Source of the DNA: Streptomyces sp. NBC_01549 | Lineage (GTDB): Bacteria > Actinomycetota > Actinomycetes > Streptomycetales > Streptomycetaceae | Reading direction: 5' to 3' | Assembly (NCBI RefSeq): GCF_026339955.1 | Contig: NZ_JAPEPW010000001.1 | Coordinates: 6,531,001 to 6,595,000 of the forward strand | Length of the DNA: 64,000 bases | In this document: positions 15,633 through 25,146 of the stretch, piece after piece | How positions within the stretch are numbered: position 1 is the stretch's first letter | How the letters are laid out: every line of letters starts with the position of its first letter | The notes under the pieces: model-generated | Told to the model about the DNA's origin: nothing | Databases searched by the model: none | What the model saw: the letters and a program-made list of their open reading frames with translations, nothing else | Program-made: the position numbers and the translations under genes

Positions 15633-17378
15633 GTGAATCAGAACTACGCCGTCCCCGCCGTCGCCCTCGTCGTCGTGGCGACCGTCCTGGTGGGCGCGTT
15701 CGGCCTGCGCATCTCCCGGAGCACCTCCGACTTCTACGTCGCCTCACGCACCGTGGGCCCCCGGCTCAACGCGGCCGCGATCAGCGGCGAGTACCTCTCC
15801 GCCGCATCCTTCCTCGGCATCGCGGGCCTCGTCCTCGTCCAGGGCCCCGACATGCTCTGGTACCCCGTCGGCTACACGGCCGGCTATCTCGTACTGCTCC
15901 TGTTCGTCGCGGCCCCGCTGCGCCGCTCCGGGGCGTACACCCTGCCCGACTTCACGGAGGCACGCCTCGGTTCACCGGCCGTAAGGCGCCTCGCCGGTGC
16001 CTTCGTGGTCGGGGTCGGCTGGCTGTATCTGCTGCCCCAACTGCAGGGCGCCGGGCTGACGTTGGCGGTCCTGACCGACGCGCCCGACTGGTTCGGCGGG
16101 GTGCTCGTCGCCGTCGTCGTGGTCGCCACCGTCGCCGCCGGAGGCATGCGCAGCATCACCTTCGTGCAGGCCTTCCAGTACTGGCTCAAGCTCACCGCCC
16201 TGCTGGTCCCCGCACTCTTCCTGGTCCTCGCCTGGCAGGCCGACGGCGCCCCGCGCCAGGCCTTCGCCGAACCCGCGACCTTCCGCGAACAGCGCGTCGT
16301 CCGCGTCGACGACAGCCTCGACCTGAAACTCGCGGACCCACTGGGCGTCACGGCCACCGGCACGGTCGACGGCCACCGCTACGACGGTGAGCGGCTGCGA
16401 CTCCCCGCGGGCGTCCACCACATCGAGCGCGGCACCCGGCTGACCTTCGCCCAAGGCGACCCCGTCCCGGCCGCCGACCGGGGCAGCAACGGCGGCATGT
16501 CGACCTCGCTGGCGGCGGGCCGCGAGGAACGCCCGCTGTACGCCACGTACGGACTGATCCTCGCCACCTTCCTCGGCACGATGGGACTGCCGCACGTGGT
16601 GGTCCGCTTCTACACCAGCCCGCACGGCGTCGCGGCCCGCCGCACCACGGTCGCGGTCCTCGGCCTCATCGGCGCGTTCTACCTCCTGCCGCCCGTCTAC
16701 GGGGCGCTCGGCCGCCTGTACGCCCCCGAACTGAGCCTCACCGGGAACGCCGACGCCGCCGTCCTGCTGCTGCCGGACCGGGTGATCGGCGGGCTCGGCG
16801 CGGACCTCCTGGGCGCGCTGGTGGCGGGCGGTGCCTTCGCCGCGTTCCTGTCGACCGCGTCCGGACTGACGATGGCGGTGGCCGGGGTGCTCACCCAGGA
16901 CGTGCTGCCTTCGCGCGGGGTACGCCACTTCCGGCTGGGCACCGTACTCGCCATGGCGGTGCCGCTCGCGGCGAGCGTGATCGTCGGCGGGCTGCCCGTC
17001 GCCGACGCCGTCGGACTCGCCTTCGCCGTGTCCGCGTCCTCCTTCTGTCCGCTGCTCGTCCTCGGCATCTGGTGGCGGCGGCTGACCCCGCCCGGCGCGG
17101 CCGCCGGAATGCTCGTCGGCGGCGGCGCGGCCTTCGTCGCCGTCGCCGCGACCATGGCGGGCTACCCGGGCTCGGGCGCGCTGCACGCACTCCTCGCCTG
17201 GCCCGCGCTCTGGTCGGTGCCGCTCGGGTTCCTCACCATGGTCCTGGTGTCGCTGGCCACGGCCGGACGGGTGCCGGCCGGGACGGCGGCGATCCTGGCC
17301 CGGTTCCACCTGCCCGAAGAGCTGGCCGGAGGAGACATGCGCGCAGACGTCGACGTACGCGGAGAGGCCAGGGCGTGA
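15633..17378 (+). CDS. sodium:solute symporter (SSS family, ActP/MctC-like)
   Basis: A 581-residue polytopic membrane protein with about 13 hydrophobic segments. SSS hallmarks include SDFYVASRTVGP and GEYLSAASFLGIAG in the N-terminal third and the AFAAFLSTASGLTMAVAGVL helix. A soluble insertion at about residues 215-290 (rich in charged residues) is unusual in size for the family and may be an extracellular loop. Acetate, pyruvate or another monocarboxylate is the likely cargo. The gene sits between the response regulator and the kinase and is likely their target. Confidence 0.85.
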   Translation: MNQNYAVPAVALVVVATVLVGAFGLRISRSTSDFYVASRTVGPRLNAAAISGEYLSAASFLGIAGLVLVQGPDMLWYPVGYTAGYLVLLLFVAAPLRRSGAYTLPDFTEARLGSPAVRRLAGAFVVGVGWLYLLPQLQGAGLTLAVLTDAPDWFGGVLVAVVVVATVAAGGMRSITFVQAFQYWLKLTALLVPALFLVLAWQADGAPRQAFAEPATFREQRVVRVDDSLDLKLADPLGVTATGTVDGHRYDGERLRLPAGVHHIERGTRLTFAQGDPVPAADRGSNGGMSTSLAAGREERPLYATYGLILATFLGTMGLPHVVVRFYTSPHGVAARRTTVAVLGLIGAFYLLPPVYGALGRLYAPELSLTGNADAAVLLLPDRVIGGLGADLLGALVAGGAFAAFLSTASGLTMAVAGVLTQDVLPSRGVRHFRLGTVLAMAVPLAASVIVGGLPVADAVGLAFAVSASSFCPLLVLGIWWRRLTPPGAAAGMLVGGGAAFVAVAATMAGYPGSGALHALLAWPALWSVPLGFLTMVLVSLATAGRVPAGTAAILARFHLPEELAGGDMRADVDVRGEARA

Positions 17379-17406
17379 GCGGATCGTCGAGCGGGGCGGT
17401 GACGGC

Positions 17407-18612
17407 GTGAGCGGCTTCCTGGCGGGCCTGTGCGTCGCCGTACTCCCGCTGCTCGCCGCCGGGTTCTGGCTCGGCAGGCGTACCGCGCGGCCCGAGAACC
17501 TCGGCGGGCTCGGCACCCCCGTCGAACACGCCACCTTCGAGACCCTGCACACCGCCTCGCTGGCCGCGCCCCCGCTGCGCGCGGGCCTCACCGGGGAGAC
17601 CGCCCGCAAGTCCGCCCGCCGACTGCGCACCCTGCTCGGCACGGACGCCCTGTGCCTCACCGACCAGGACACCGTCCTCGCCTGGGACGGCGCGGGGGAG
17701 CACCACCGCACCGAGATCATGGAACGGCTCGGCGGCCCCCTGGAGACCGGCCGCGGCGAGGCCTTCCGGCTGAAGTGCGACGAGCCCGACTGCTCCCTGC
17801 GCTGGGCCGTCGTCGCACCGCTCACCGTCGACGACCGTGTCCACGGAGCGCTCGTCGCCTGCGCGCCCCGCGAGTCCGCCGTCCTGGTCCGGGCCGCGGG
17901 CGAGGTCGCCCGCTGGGTCTCCGTGCAACTGGAACTCGCCGACCTCGACCAGTCCCGCACCCGGCTGATCGAGGCCGAGATCAAGGCCCTGCGCGCCCAG
18001 ATCTCCCCGCACTTCATCTTCAACTCGCTCGCGGTGATCGCCTCGTTCGTCCGCACCGACCCCGAGCGCGCTCGCGAACTGCTCCTGGAATTCGCTGACT
18101 TCACCCGCTACTCGTTCCGCAGGCACGGCGACTTCACCACCCTCGCCGACGAACTGCACGCCATCGACCACTACTTGGCACTGGTACGGGCCCGCTTCGG
18201 CGACCGCCTCTCGGTCACCCTGCAGATCGCCCCCGAGGTACTGCCGGTCGCGCTGCCCTTCCTCTGCCTCCAACCGCTCGTGGAGAACGCCGTCAAGCAC
18301 GGGCTGGAGGGCAAGACCGACAAGAGTCACATCAGCATCACCGCACAGGACGCGGGCGCCGAGGCGCTGGTCGTCATCGAGGACAACGGCACCGGAATGG
18401 ACCCCGACCGACTGCGCCGCATCCTCGCCGGGGAGGTGAGCCCTTCCGGCGGCATCGGACTGTCCAACGTCGACGACCGGCTGCGCCAGGTGTACGGGGA
18501 CGAGTACGGCCTCGTCATCGAGACCGCCGTCGGAGCGGGCATGAAGATCACCGCCCGGCTCCCGAAGTACCAGCCGGGGGTGCACTCGGCGCGGCGGCTG
18601 CCCAGGGAGTGA
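17407..18612 (+). CDS. LytS-like sensor histidine kinase
   Basis: A 401-residue kinase with one N-terminal membrane helix (residues 5-22), a GAF-like sensor region (about 45-175) holding a CDEPDC motif that could bind metal or redox signals, then His_kinase domain with His-202 in ISPHFIFNSL and an ATPase domain (LVENAVKHG, IEDNGTGMDP, GIGLSNVDDRL). This is the YehU/LytS class that pairs with LytTR regulators. GTG at 17407; 28 bp after the symporter stop. Confidence 0.9.
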   Translation: MSGFLAGLCVAVLPLLAAGFWLGRRTARPENLGGLGTPVEHATFETLHTASLAAPPLRAGLTGETARKSARRLRTLLGTDALCLTDQDTVLAWDGAGEHHRTEIMERLGGPLETGRGEAFRLKCDEPDCSLRWAVVAPLTVDDRVHGALVACAPRESAVLVRAAGEVARWVSVQLELADLDQSRTRLIEAEIKALRAQISPHFIFNSLAVIASFVRTDPERARELLLEFADFTRYSFRRHGDFTTLADELHAIDHYLALVRARFGDRLSVTLQIAPEVLPVALPFLCLQPLVENAVKHGLEGKTDKSHISITAQDAGAEALVVIEDNGTGMDPDRLRRILAGEVSPSGGIGLSNVDDRLRQVYGDEYGLVIETAVGAGMKITARLPKYQPGVHSARRLPRE

Positions 18613-18624
18613 CCCGCGCGCACG

Positions 18625-18783
18625 TCAGGCGTTGCGCGAGGCCACCATCGCGATCGTGAGCAGAACGAGCACCACCCAGCCGAACCACAGCCAGCCGTTG
18701 CTGCCGAGCGCCACCGTGTAGGCCGTCACCATGACGAGTCCGCCGACGGTGAGCACCCCCATCGCCTTCGTCGAACCGGGCAT
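18625..18783 (-). CDS. 52-residue membrane protein
   Basis: A short protein with two hydrophobic segments (about residues 9-25 and 31-47) separated by SNGW, and a short basic tail. It resembles small hydrophobic proteins that are widespread in actinomycetes and lack an assigned role. It ends 13 bp from the kinase gene on the other strand. Start ATG at 18783 is preceded by GGAGAAGGGTG on its strand. Confidence 0.6.
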   Translation of the reverse strand: MPGSTKAMGVLTVGGLVMVTAYTVALGSNGWLWFGWVVLVLLTIAMVASRNA

Positions 18784-18878
18784 CGCGGCACACCCTTCTC
18801 CCGGCGGGGTCCACGACGCGGGCCGTGGCCTGCGCCCATTTTCACCCGAACGGACGCGGTTCGCCAGGGCCGGGTGGG

Positions 18879-21008
18879 CTACTCGCCTCCGTGCATGAGG
18901 GCCTTGTCCAGCCGCTCGATGCTGCAGACCACCAGGTAGTACCCCTTCCTCCACAGTCCTGTGCTGCGCAGACCATGACTCACATAGGTGTCGGCGGGGT
19001 AGTGGAGTTGCTGCGGCGGGGCGTCGGCCGCGCACTGTGCGTCCGCCTCCACCTCGGGCTTCTTGCCGGGCGTGAGGCTGGTGAGATGCGTGATCCGGAA
19101 GACCAGGCCCACATGGTCCTTGTCGCAGGAGACGAGCTCGTAGTGGGTGTATTCGCTGGCATCCCCGCGGGCATGGCCGAGGCAGTCGCCCTGCTGCATC
19201 TGGGTCGCGTCCTCGAACGCCATCCCGTACGGGCGGAGGTTGCCGAGCCTGCCGTACACCGGACCGTGCTTCCCGACCAGCAGGCAAGCGACGTTCCCGC
19301 CGGTGGCGTCGAAGCCCTCGCGGGTGGGCACCACGGCCAGGCTCTGGACGTGCCAGGCGAGTTTGTCGGCGGTCGCCTTCGTCCGCTGCGCGCACTCGTC
19401 CGCGCCGTCGCTGTCGGCCTCCTCGAAGGAGCGGGCCTTGTACAGCGCCATCACCTGCCCGTCGGGGCGCAGCGCTCCGCAGCTCGGATCCAGTTGCAGA
19501 CGCGGGGTGCCCGAGGCCGGTGCGGGCGACGGGTCGCTCAGCACGCAGTCGCCCTTCTTGAGCGGTGCGGAGAGCCCGACCCGGGTGCCGTACGGCGCTA
19601 CGGGCGTGTGCGTCCTGCCGTACTGGGCCATGCCCCAGATCACCCCCGCCGTCAGCGACAGCGCGAGGAGCAGTGCCACGGTCACCTGTAGGAGCAGCGT
19701 CCGCTTGCGGCGTCCCCCGCCGGGGCCGGGGACGGGTACGGCGGGCCCCGTGTACCGGGGCGGACCGAAACCGGCGCCGGGCTGCGGGGTGTGCGGGGCC
19801 GGTGGGCCGAATCCTTGCCCCGGGCGGGGTGCGTACGCGGCCGGGGCACCGACGGTACGCGCCCCGGCCGCTTGCGCCATGGGTGTGTACGCCGCGTGGT
19901 GCGCCTGCGCGGGAGCGGCGGCCTGGGCCGTGGGGACGTACGGACCCGGCGCGGCGAAACCCTGGCCCCGGGCCGGGGACGGGCTCTGGTCGTGTGCGGG
20001 CGGGGCGTAGTCGTGGTCCCGGGACGAGCCGCCCGAAGCCCGGCCGGGGGGCGTGGGACCCCCGGGACCGTCGGAGGTGACGAACCCCGCCCACGGCGGC
20101 TGCGAGCCGGTGTCGACCTGGGTCGGCGGATGGGGTTCGGGCAGGATGATCCGGGCCAGGGCCGCCGCCGTCCGCTCCGCGGAGATCCGCAGGCCGGGGT
20201 CCTTGACCAGCAGCGCGTCGATGACCGGCCCCAGCGCGCCGGCCCGCGGGGACGGTGGCGCCTCCTCCGAGACCACCGCGGCGAGCGCCCCGAGGTGGCT
20301 GTCGCGGTCGAAGGGGCCGTGGCCCTCCACGCCGAAATACAGGGTGCAGCCCAGCGAGAACAGGTCGGCCGCAGCGGTCGGCTGCCCGCCCTGGGCCCGC
20401 TCCGGTGCCAGATAGGCGGCCGTGCCGACCACGACGGAGGTCCGGGTCCAGCGAGTCTCGGGGGAGTCCGGCTGGACCGAGACGCCGTAGTCGGTGAGGA
20501 GGATGCGGGCGCCGGGGGTGCCCGTGCGGTCCGGGGCGAGCAGGATGTTGGCCGGTTTGACGTCCCGGTGCATGATGCCGCGCTCGTGCCCGGCGGTCAG
20601 CGCGTCCAGCACCGCGAGGCCGACACGGGCGCACTCGTCGGGGGCCAGTGGACCGCGCCGGGCGAGCCAGGCCCGCAGGTCCTCCGCGCCCGCCACGTAC
20701 TCCATCACGATCCACGGCAGGCCGTCGTGCTCCAGGACGTCGTGCACGGTGACCACGTGCGGGTGGTCGCGCAGCACCGCGGCGTGCCGCGCCTCCGCGC
20801 GGGCGCGCGCGATCCGCGACTCGAGTTCCTCGCCGCCCTCCGGGGTGCCGCGGAACCTGATCTCCTTGAGCGCGACATGGCAGTCGAGCCGCTGGTCGTG
20901 GGCGAGCCAGACGTGGCCCATCCCGCCGGAGCCGACCTGCTCCAGGAGCAGATACCGCCCACCGATGAGCCGACCCGCTCCGTCCGGCTGTGCTGCACCT
21001 GCTGTCAT
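18879..21008 (-). CDS. transmembrane Ser/Thr protein kinase (Pkn2 class)
   Basis: A 709-residue eukaryotic-type kinase. Kinase domain, residues 15-285: Gly loop GSGGMGHVW, Lys in VALKEIRF, catalytic HRDVKPANIL. The metal-binding DFG is replaced by DYG (LLTDYGVS), a conservative change. Then a long Pro/Ala/Gly-rich linker, one membrane helix around residue 460 and an extracytoplasmic domain of about 220 residues with several cysteines (GDCVLSD, DECAQR, VACLLVG, GDCLGHA), which looks like a disulfide-linked sensor. The PASTA lipoprotein encoded just upstream may act with it. Confidence 0.9.
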   Translation of the reverse strand: MTAGAAQPDGAGRLIGGRYLLLEQVGSGGMGHVWLAHDQRLDCHVALKEIRFRGTPEGGEELESRIARARAEARHAAVLRDHPHVVTVHDVLEHDGLPWIVMEYVAGAEDLRAWLARRGPLAPDECARVGLAVLDALTAGHERGIMHRDVKPANILLAPDRTGTPGARILLTDYGVSVQPDSPETRWTRTSVVVGTAAYLAPERAQGGQPTAAADLFSLGCTLYFGVEGHGPFDRDSHLGALAAVVSEEAPPSPRAGALGPVIDALLVKDPGLRISAERTAAALARIILPEPHPPTQVDTGSQPPWAGFVTSDGPGGPTPPGRASGGSSRDHDYAPPAHDQSPSPARGQGFAAPGPYVPTAQAAAPAQAHHAAYTPMAQAAGARTVGAPAAYAPRPGQGFGPPAPHTPQPGAGFGPPRYTGPAVPVPGPGGGRRKRTLLLQVTVALLLALSLTAGVIWGMAQYGRTHTPVAPYGTRVGLSAPLKKGDCVLSDPSPAPASGTPRLQLDPSCGALRPDGQVMALYKARSFEEADSDGADECAQRTKATADKLAWHVQSLAVVPTREGFDATGGNVACLLVGKHGPVYGRLGNLRPYGMAFEDATQMQQGDCLGHARGDASEYTHYELVSCDKDHVGLVFRITHLTSLTPGKKPEVEADAQCAADAPPQQLHYPADTYVSHGLRSTGLWRKGYYLVVCSIERLDKALMHGGE

Positions 21009-21047
21009 CGGGTTGCTCCCCGGGTTCCGCGTGCTGTCGTACAGGGG

Positions 21048-22640
21048 TCAGGCGGCGCTTTCGCCGGGCCCGGCGGAGTCGCTCGTGCCGGGGTCGACCG
21101 GGGCGGGTTCACTCGACACGGGTTTGCTCGCCGGTGGCGCGCTGCTGATGGTGGGCCTGGCCGAGGTCGGTTCCGTGGTGGGCGCGGTTCGCGTCGGTTT
21201 GGGCGGCGATTGGGTCGGCGTCGGTTTGGGCGGCGGTTCGGTCGGGGCGGACGCCGAGGCGGTGGTCGGGGCGATGCTGGTCGGAGTGTTCGACGGCGAG
21301 ATGTCCGGCGGGGGCGACGAGCCCGTCTTGCCGCCCGTCCCGCCGACCGCACCGGGCGTCGTGGGTGAACCGGTGTCGCTGCCGGAAGACGAGGGGCCGC
21401 CCGACGACTCGCTCGAGGAGGGGCCGGACGATCCCCCGGACGGGGTGGAGGGCGTCGTGCCGGTCGTGGGACCGCCCGTGGTCGTGCCATCCGTCGTCGT
21501 GCCATCCGTGGTCGTGCCACCCGATGTCGTGCCATCCGTCGTCGTGCCCGAGGGCGACGGCGTGGTCCGGTCGCTGCCGCTTTCGGACGGGCCCTCGGGC
21601 TGTACCACCGAGAGGACCACCGACGTGCCCCAGTCGACCTGGCTGCCCTCGGTCGGCCGGGACGCCGTCACCCGGGCGCCGTCGGCCGGCAGGGTGTCAC
21701 CGGCGTACGACATTCCCAGCCCCGCGTCGGTCAGCCGCTTGGTCGCTTCGGCGAAGGTCGTGCCGGTGACGGTCGGTACGGCGTGCTTCTGCTGGGTGCT
21801 GAACGACTTGTCCTGGCTGCCGTCGCTGCCCACCGGGCGGGCGATCCCCTGGTCGGGGTGGTGCACGTCGACGAGCTGGAGCTGGTGGATCTCCCGCTTC
21901 CCGGGCGGCGGCTCGACCACCACGACGCGGTCCTGCCGGTAGTCGGCCCACTTCTTGTTGCCGTTCTTGAACTGCACGTCGGTCTTCGAGGTCTTTCCCT
22001 CGAAGGGGAGCAACGGATTGCCGCAGGAGCACTTCACCGCGGGCAGTCCCTGTTGGTCGACCAGAATGGCGATTCCGGCCTGGAGCAGCGCGGCGTACGA
22101 AACCGCCTTGCCGTCCGTGTAGTCGTGATTCGTTACGAGAGTGTCGTGACGCAGTACGACGGGTGTGAGTTGATCGATATAACTCGGGATCTGATCGGTG
22201 CCTATATGCAGTACCCGCGCCCATTCCTGGGCCTTCGCCGAGTTCTTGGGGTCGGTGAGGAATTTCTTCAACTTCGCCACGGCGCAGGTGCCGGGTTTCG
22301 TGGAGCCGCCCCAGACGCCGGTGCCGGGGTCGTTGCCGGGATCCGGTGCCGGCGAACCGCTGCCGTTACTGCCGTCAGGGGCGCCGCCGTACAGACCGGG
22401 GCTGTTGCTGGCCTGCACACCACCGCTGGGCCGGGCCTCGCGCAGTGGGATGTCCTTGCCGAGCTGTCCGTCCTCCTTGAAGAAGGGCGAGACCGAGGAA
22501 ACCCCCGCCGCCACGGCCCGCACTACGAACAACTGATCGGATTTGCTGCACCCGCTGACTATCAGTACCGAAACCAGCAGTAGAGCGAGCCTTCGGGCGG
22601 CGGAAATCCCCGCCCTTTGCATGGACGCACGAATTGACAT
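21048..22640 (-). CDS. PASTA-domain lipoprotein with Ser/Thr/Pro-rich tail
   Basis: A 530-residue lipoprotein. The signal peptide ends in the lipobox VSGC (Cys about residue 31). A domain of about 220 residues with CSCGNPLLPFEG follows, matching what I know as a Streptomyces DUF6777-type domain. A single PASTA-like module (about residues 285-350: VPTVTGTTFAEATKRL, later SVV) comes next; these bind muropeptides or beta-lactams. The tail of about 180 residues is a low-complexity, probably glycosylated or wall-spanning stretch with TTDG repeats. It is immediately upstream of the kinase gene on the same strand, 39 bp apart. Confidence 0.8.
   Translation of the reverse strand: MSIRASMQRAGISAARRLALLLVSVLIVSGCSKSDQLFVVRAVAAGVSSVSPFFKEDGQLGKDIPLREARPSGGVQASNSPGLYGGAPDGSNGSGSPAPDPGNDPGTGVWGGSTKPGTCAVAKLKKFLTDPKNSAKAQEWARVLHIGTDQIPSYIDQLTPVVLRHDTLVTNHDYTDGKAVSYAALLQAGIAILVDQQGLPAVKCSCGNPLLPFEGKTSKTDVQFKNGNKKWADYRQDRVVVVEPPPGKREIHQLQLVDVHHPDQGIARPVGSDGSQDKSFSTQQKHAVPTVTGTTFAEATKRLTDAGLGMSYAGDTLPADGARVTASRPTEGSQVDWGTSVVLSVVQPEGPSESGSDRTTPSPSGTTTDGTTSGGTTTDGTTTDGTTTGGPTTGTTPSTPSGGSSGPSSSESSGGPSSSGSDTGSPTTPGAVGGTGGKTGSSPPPDISPSNTPTSIAPTTASASAPTEPPPKPTPTQSPPKPTRTAPTTEPTSARPTISSAPPASKPVSSEPAPVDPGTSDSAGPGESAA
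21480..21549. repeat. 15-bp minisatellite coding for TTDG repeats
   Basis: Four to five imperfect copies of gtcgtgccatccgtc run in tandem within the lipoprotein gene and encode (D)GTTT repeats on the minus strand. In-frame 15-bp units allow length change without loss of frame. Confidence 0.7.
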
Positions 22641-22726
22641 GACCGCTCCCCCTGCGGTTTCCCCCGTTGTCCCCCCATGCTACTGAACGGAAAACCCCTG
22701 CACGCAAGGTGAATTGCAAAGTTAAT

Positions 22727-23680
22727 TCAGCGGCCGCGTGCGTTGAGTGAGGCCAGATAGGCGTTGTACGCCGCGAGTTCCTTGTCACCGTCGCGGTCGG
22801 CGGCCCGGTCCGTGCGGCGGGCCTGTCGCTTCTCGGAGGCGTACCACTGGAAGAGCAGCGCGATCAGCACGAGGACAGAGGGGATCTCGCTGAACGCCCA
22901 GGCGATACCGCCCGCGGCGCTCTGGTCGGCGAGCGCGTCGATGCCGAGCGAGGCGGGCGGGTTCTTGTACGTGTCGACCATCGGCTCGGACGCCATCATC
23001 AGCGCGATACCGAAGAACGCGTGGAACGGCATGCCCGCGAACAGCTCCAGCATCCGCATCAGATAGCCCGGTCGGTGCGGTCCGGGGTCGACCCCCATGA
23101 TCGGCCAGAAGAAGACCAGGCCGACGGCGAGGAAGTGGCACATCATCGCGATGTGCCCGGTCTTGGAGCCCATCAGGAAGTCGAAGATGGGGGAGAAGTA
23201 CAGCGCGTACAGACTCGCGATGAACAGCGGGATCGTGAACGCCGGGTGCGTGATGATCCGCATGTAGCGGCTGTGCAGGAACATCAGCAGCAGCTCACGC
23301 GGACCCTTGTTGCCTCGCGTGGCGGCCACCGGCAGTGCGCGCAGCGCCAGCGTGATCGGCGCCCCGAGCAGGATCAGGATCGGCGACAGCATGCTGATCA
23401 CCATGTGCTGCACCATGTGCACGCTGAACATGACCATGCCGTAGTCGTTCAGCTTGGTGCACATCGCGAGCATCACGGTCAGCACACCGAGCACGAAGGC
23501 GATGGTCCGGCCGACCGACCACTTGTCGCCGCGCCGCGCGAGCCGTACGACCCCCCAGCCGTACAGGCCGAGTCCCACCAGGCAGGCGATGAGGAAGAAC
23601 GGGTCCGCGGACCACTCGAGCCCCCGCCCCAGCGTGAACGGCGGCAGATCCATGGTCATGCCGTGCCCGCTGTGATCCAT
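22727..23680 (-). CDS. CtaG-like cytochrome c oxidase assembly protein
   Basis: A 317-residue membrane protein of the caa3-type oxidase assembly family (CtaG of Bacillus), thought to help copper delivery. Seven hydrophobic segments; conserved HMVQHMVISMLSPILILLG (His-rich helix) and MPFHAFFGIALM. The N-terminus MDHSGHGMTMD is rich in His and Met and could bind copper. No oxidase subunit genes lie nearby. Start ATG 23680; stop is followed by a short gap before the lipoprotein gene. Confidence 0.85.
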   Translation of the reverse strand: MDHSGHGMTMDLPPFTLGRGLEWSADPFFLIACLVGLGLYGWGVVRLARRGDKWSVGRTIAFVLGVLTVMLAMCTKLNDYGMVMFSVHMVQHMVISMLSPILILLGAPITLALRALPVAATRGNKGPRELLLMFLHSRYMRIITHPAFTIPLFIASLYALYFSPIFDFLMGSKTGHIAMMCHFLAVGLVFFWPIMGVDPGPHRPGYLMRMLELFAGMPFHAFFGIALMMASEPMVDTYKNPPASLGIDALADQSAAGGIAWAFSEIPSVLVLIALLFQWYASEKRQARRTDRAADRDGDKELAAYNAYLASLNARGR

Positions 23681-23770
23681 CCGCCGGCTCCTGATTCGTA
23701 CGTTGTGCGCTGTCTGTCCGAACCAGAGTAGAACTGACCCCGGTCACAACTATGATCGGGGTCAGTGCAG

Positions 23771-23850
23771 CGCCCCGTCAGGGGCGCGGGGCTGTGTCAC
23801 TATGCGGCTCCGCCGCGTGGGCGCGACAAGCCACGACGAACCCGCAGCCG
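23771..23850. repeat. streptomycete REP-type intergenic element
   Basis: Contains ggggcgcggggctgtg and tgcggctccgccgcgtgggc followed by gcgacaagccacgac, a combination I know as a dispersed palindromic repeat of Streptomyces chromosomes. It lies between the phosphofructokinase stop and the CtaG start. A related copy is at 29937-30000. Confidence 0.6.
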
Positions 23851-23861
23851 AAAACGAACCC

Positions 23862-24887
23862 TCAGAGCACGCACTCCGCTTCCGCGTACCGCTCCTCGGG
23901 AACCGTCTTCAGGCTCTCCACCGCCTCCGCGAGCGGCACCATGACGATGTCGGTCCCCTTCAGCGCGGTCATCTGCCCGAAGTCGCCGCGATGCGCGGCC
24001 TCCACCGCGTGCCAGCCGAACCGCGTGGCGAGCACGCGGTCGTACGCCGTGGGTGTCCCGCCCCGCTGGACGTGCCCGAGGATCACCGGCCGGGCCTCCT
24101 TGCCGAGGCGCTCCTCCAGCTCCAGGGAGAGCTGCCGGGCGATGCCCGCGAAGCGCTCGTGCCCGTAGACGTCCTTGCCGCCCTCGTCGAACTCCATGGT
24201 GCCCGGGCGAGGCTTCGCCCCCTCCGCGGCGACGACGATCGCGAACCGCTTGCCCGCCTCGAAGCGCTCGCCGACCCGTGCGGCCAACTCCTCGATGTCG
24301 AAGGGGCGTTCCGGTACGACGATGGCGTGCGCGCCCGCCGCCATCCCGGAGTGCAGGGCGATCCAGCCCGTGTGGCGGCCCATGACCTCCACGATCAGCA
24401 CCCGCTGGTGGGACTCGGCGGTGGTCTTCAGCCGGTCCAGGGCCTCGGTCGCGACACCGACGGCCGTGTCGAAGCCGAAGGTCACGTCCGTGACGGCGAT
24501 GTCGTTGTCGATGGTCTTCGGAACGCCGACGATCGGCAGACCGCCGTCCGAGAGCAGCCGCGCCGCCTTCAGCGTGCCCTCGCCGCCGATCGGGATGATC
24601 GCGTCGAGGCCGAGCTCCTCGACATGCCCCTTGGCCCGCTCCACACCGTCACGCAGCTGCGCGGGCTGGACCCGGGAGGAGCCGAGGATGGTGCCGCCGC
24701 GAGCCAGGATGCCGCTCACCGCGTCGAGGTCGAGCTTCAGGTAGTCGCACTCCAGAAGCCCCTTCCAGCCGTCCCGGAAGCCGATGACCTCGTCGCCGTG
24801 GTCGACGACGGCGCGGTGCACGACGGACCGGATGACGGCGTTCAGGCCGGGGCAGTCGCCGCCGGACGTGAGGACACCAATGCGCAT
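23862..24887 (-). CDS. pfkA: 6-phosphofructokinase
   Basis: Glycolytic enzyme phosphorylating fructose 6-phosphate. The 341-residue protein has TSGGDCPGLNA at the start, PIGGEGTLKAA (the GGDGS-type nucleotide loop reads GGEGT here, as in actinobacterial ATP/PPi group III forms), the catalytic TIDND and the MGRHTGWIAL and GHVQRGGTPTAYD motifs. Whether ATP or PPi is the donor cannot be settled from the loop alone. I start at the ATG at 24887 since it opens the conserved MRIGVLTSGGD. Confidence 0.93.
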   Translation of the reverse strand: MRIGVLTSGGDCPGLNAVIRSVVHRAVVDHGDEVIGFRDGWKGLLECDYLKLDLDAVSGILARGGTILGSSRVQPAQLRDGVERAKGHVEELGLDAIIPIGGEGTLKAARLLSDGGLPIVGVPKTIDNDIAVTDVTFGFDTAVGVATEALDRLKTTAESHQRVLIVEVMGRHTGWIALHSGMAAGAHAIVVPERPFDIEELAARVGERFEAGKRFAIVVAAEGAKPRPGTMEFDEGGKDVYGHERFAGIARQLSLELEERLGKEARPVILGHVQRGGTPTAYDRVLATRFGWHAVEAAHRGDFGQMTALKGTDIVMVPLAEAVESLKTVPEERYAEAECVL

Positions 24888-25146
24888 AGCCCGAAATACC
24901 TTCTCAACGTGGGCCGGGGACCGGACCACGCTGTCCGGCTGGAATCCCGGTCACCCTACCGGCGGGACGGGGTGGTGCCCTAGCGGGCGTCCGCCTGGTG
25001 GACGCGGCCGCACAAGTGAGCGGACACGCTGTCAGGCGGGCCCGACCTGGGTACACCGTGCCGGAAACGCCTAGGGCGCGCCTGAGGTATCCCTCGAGCG
25101 CGCCCTGTGGACGTCCCGCACCGTTTGTCCGCCGTTGGCCGACGGT

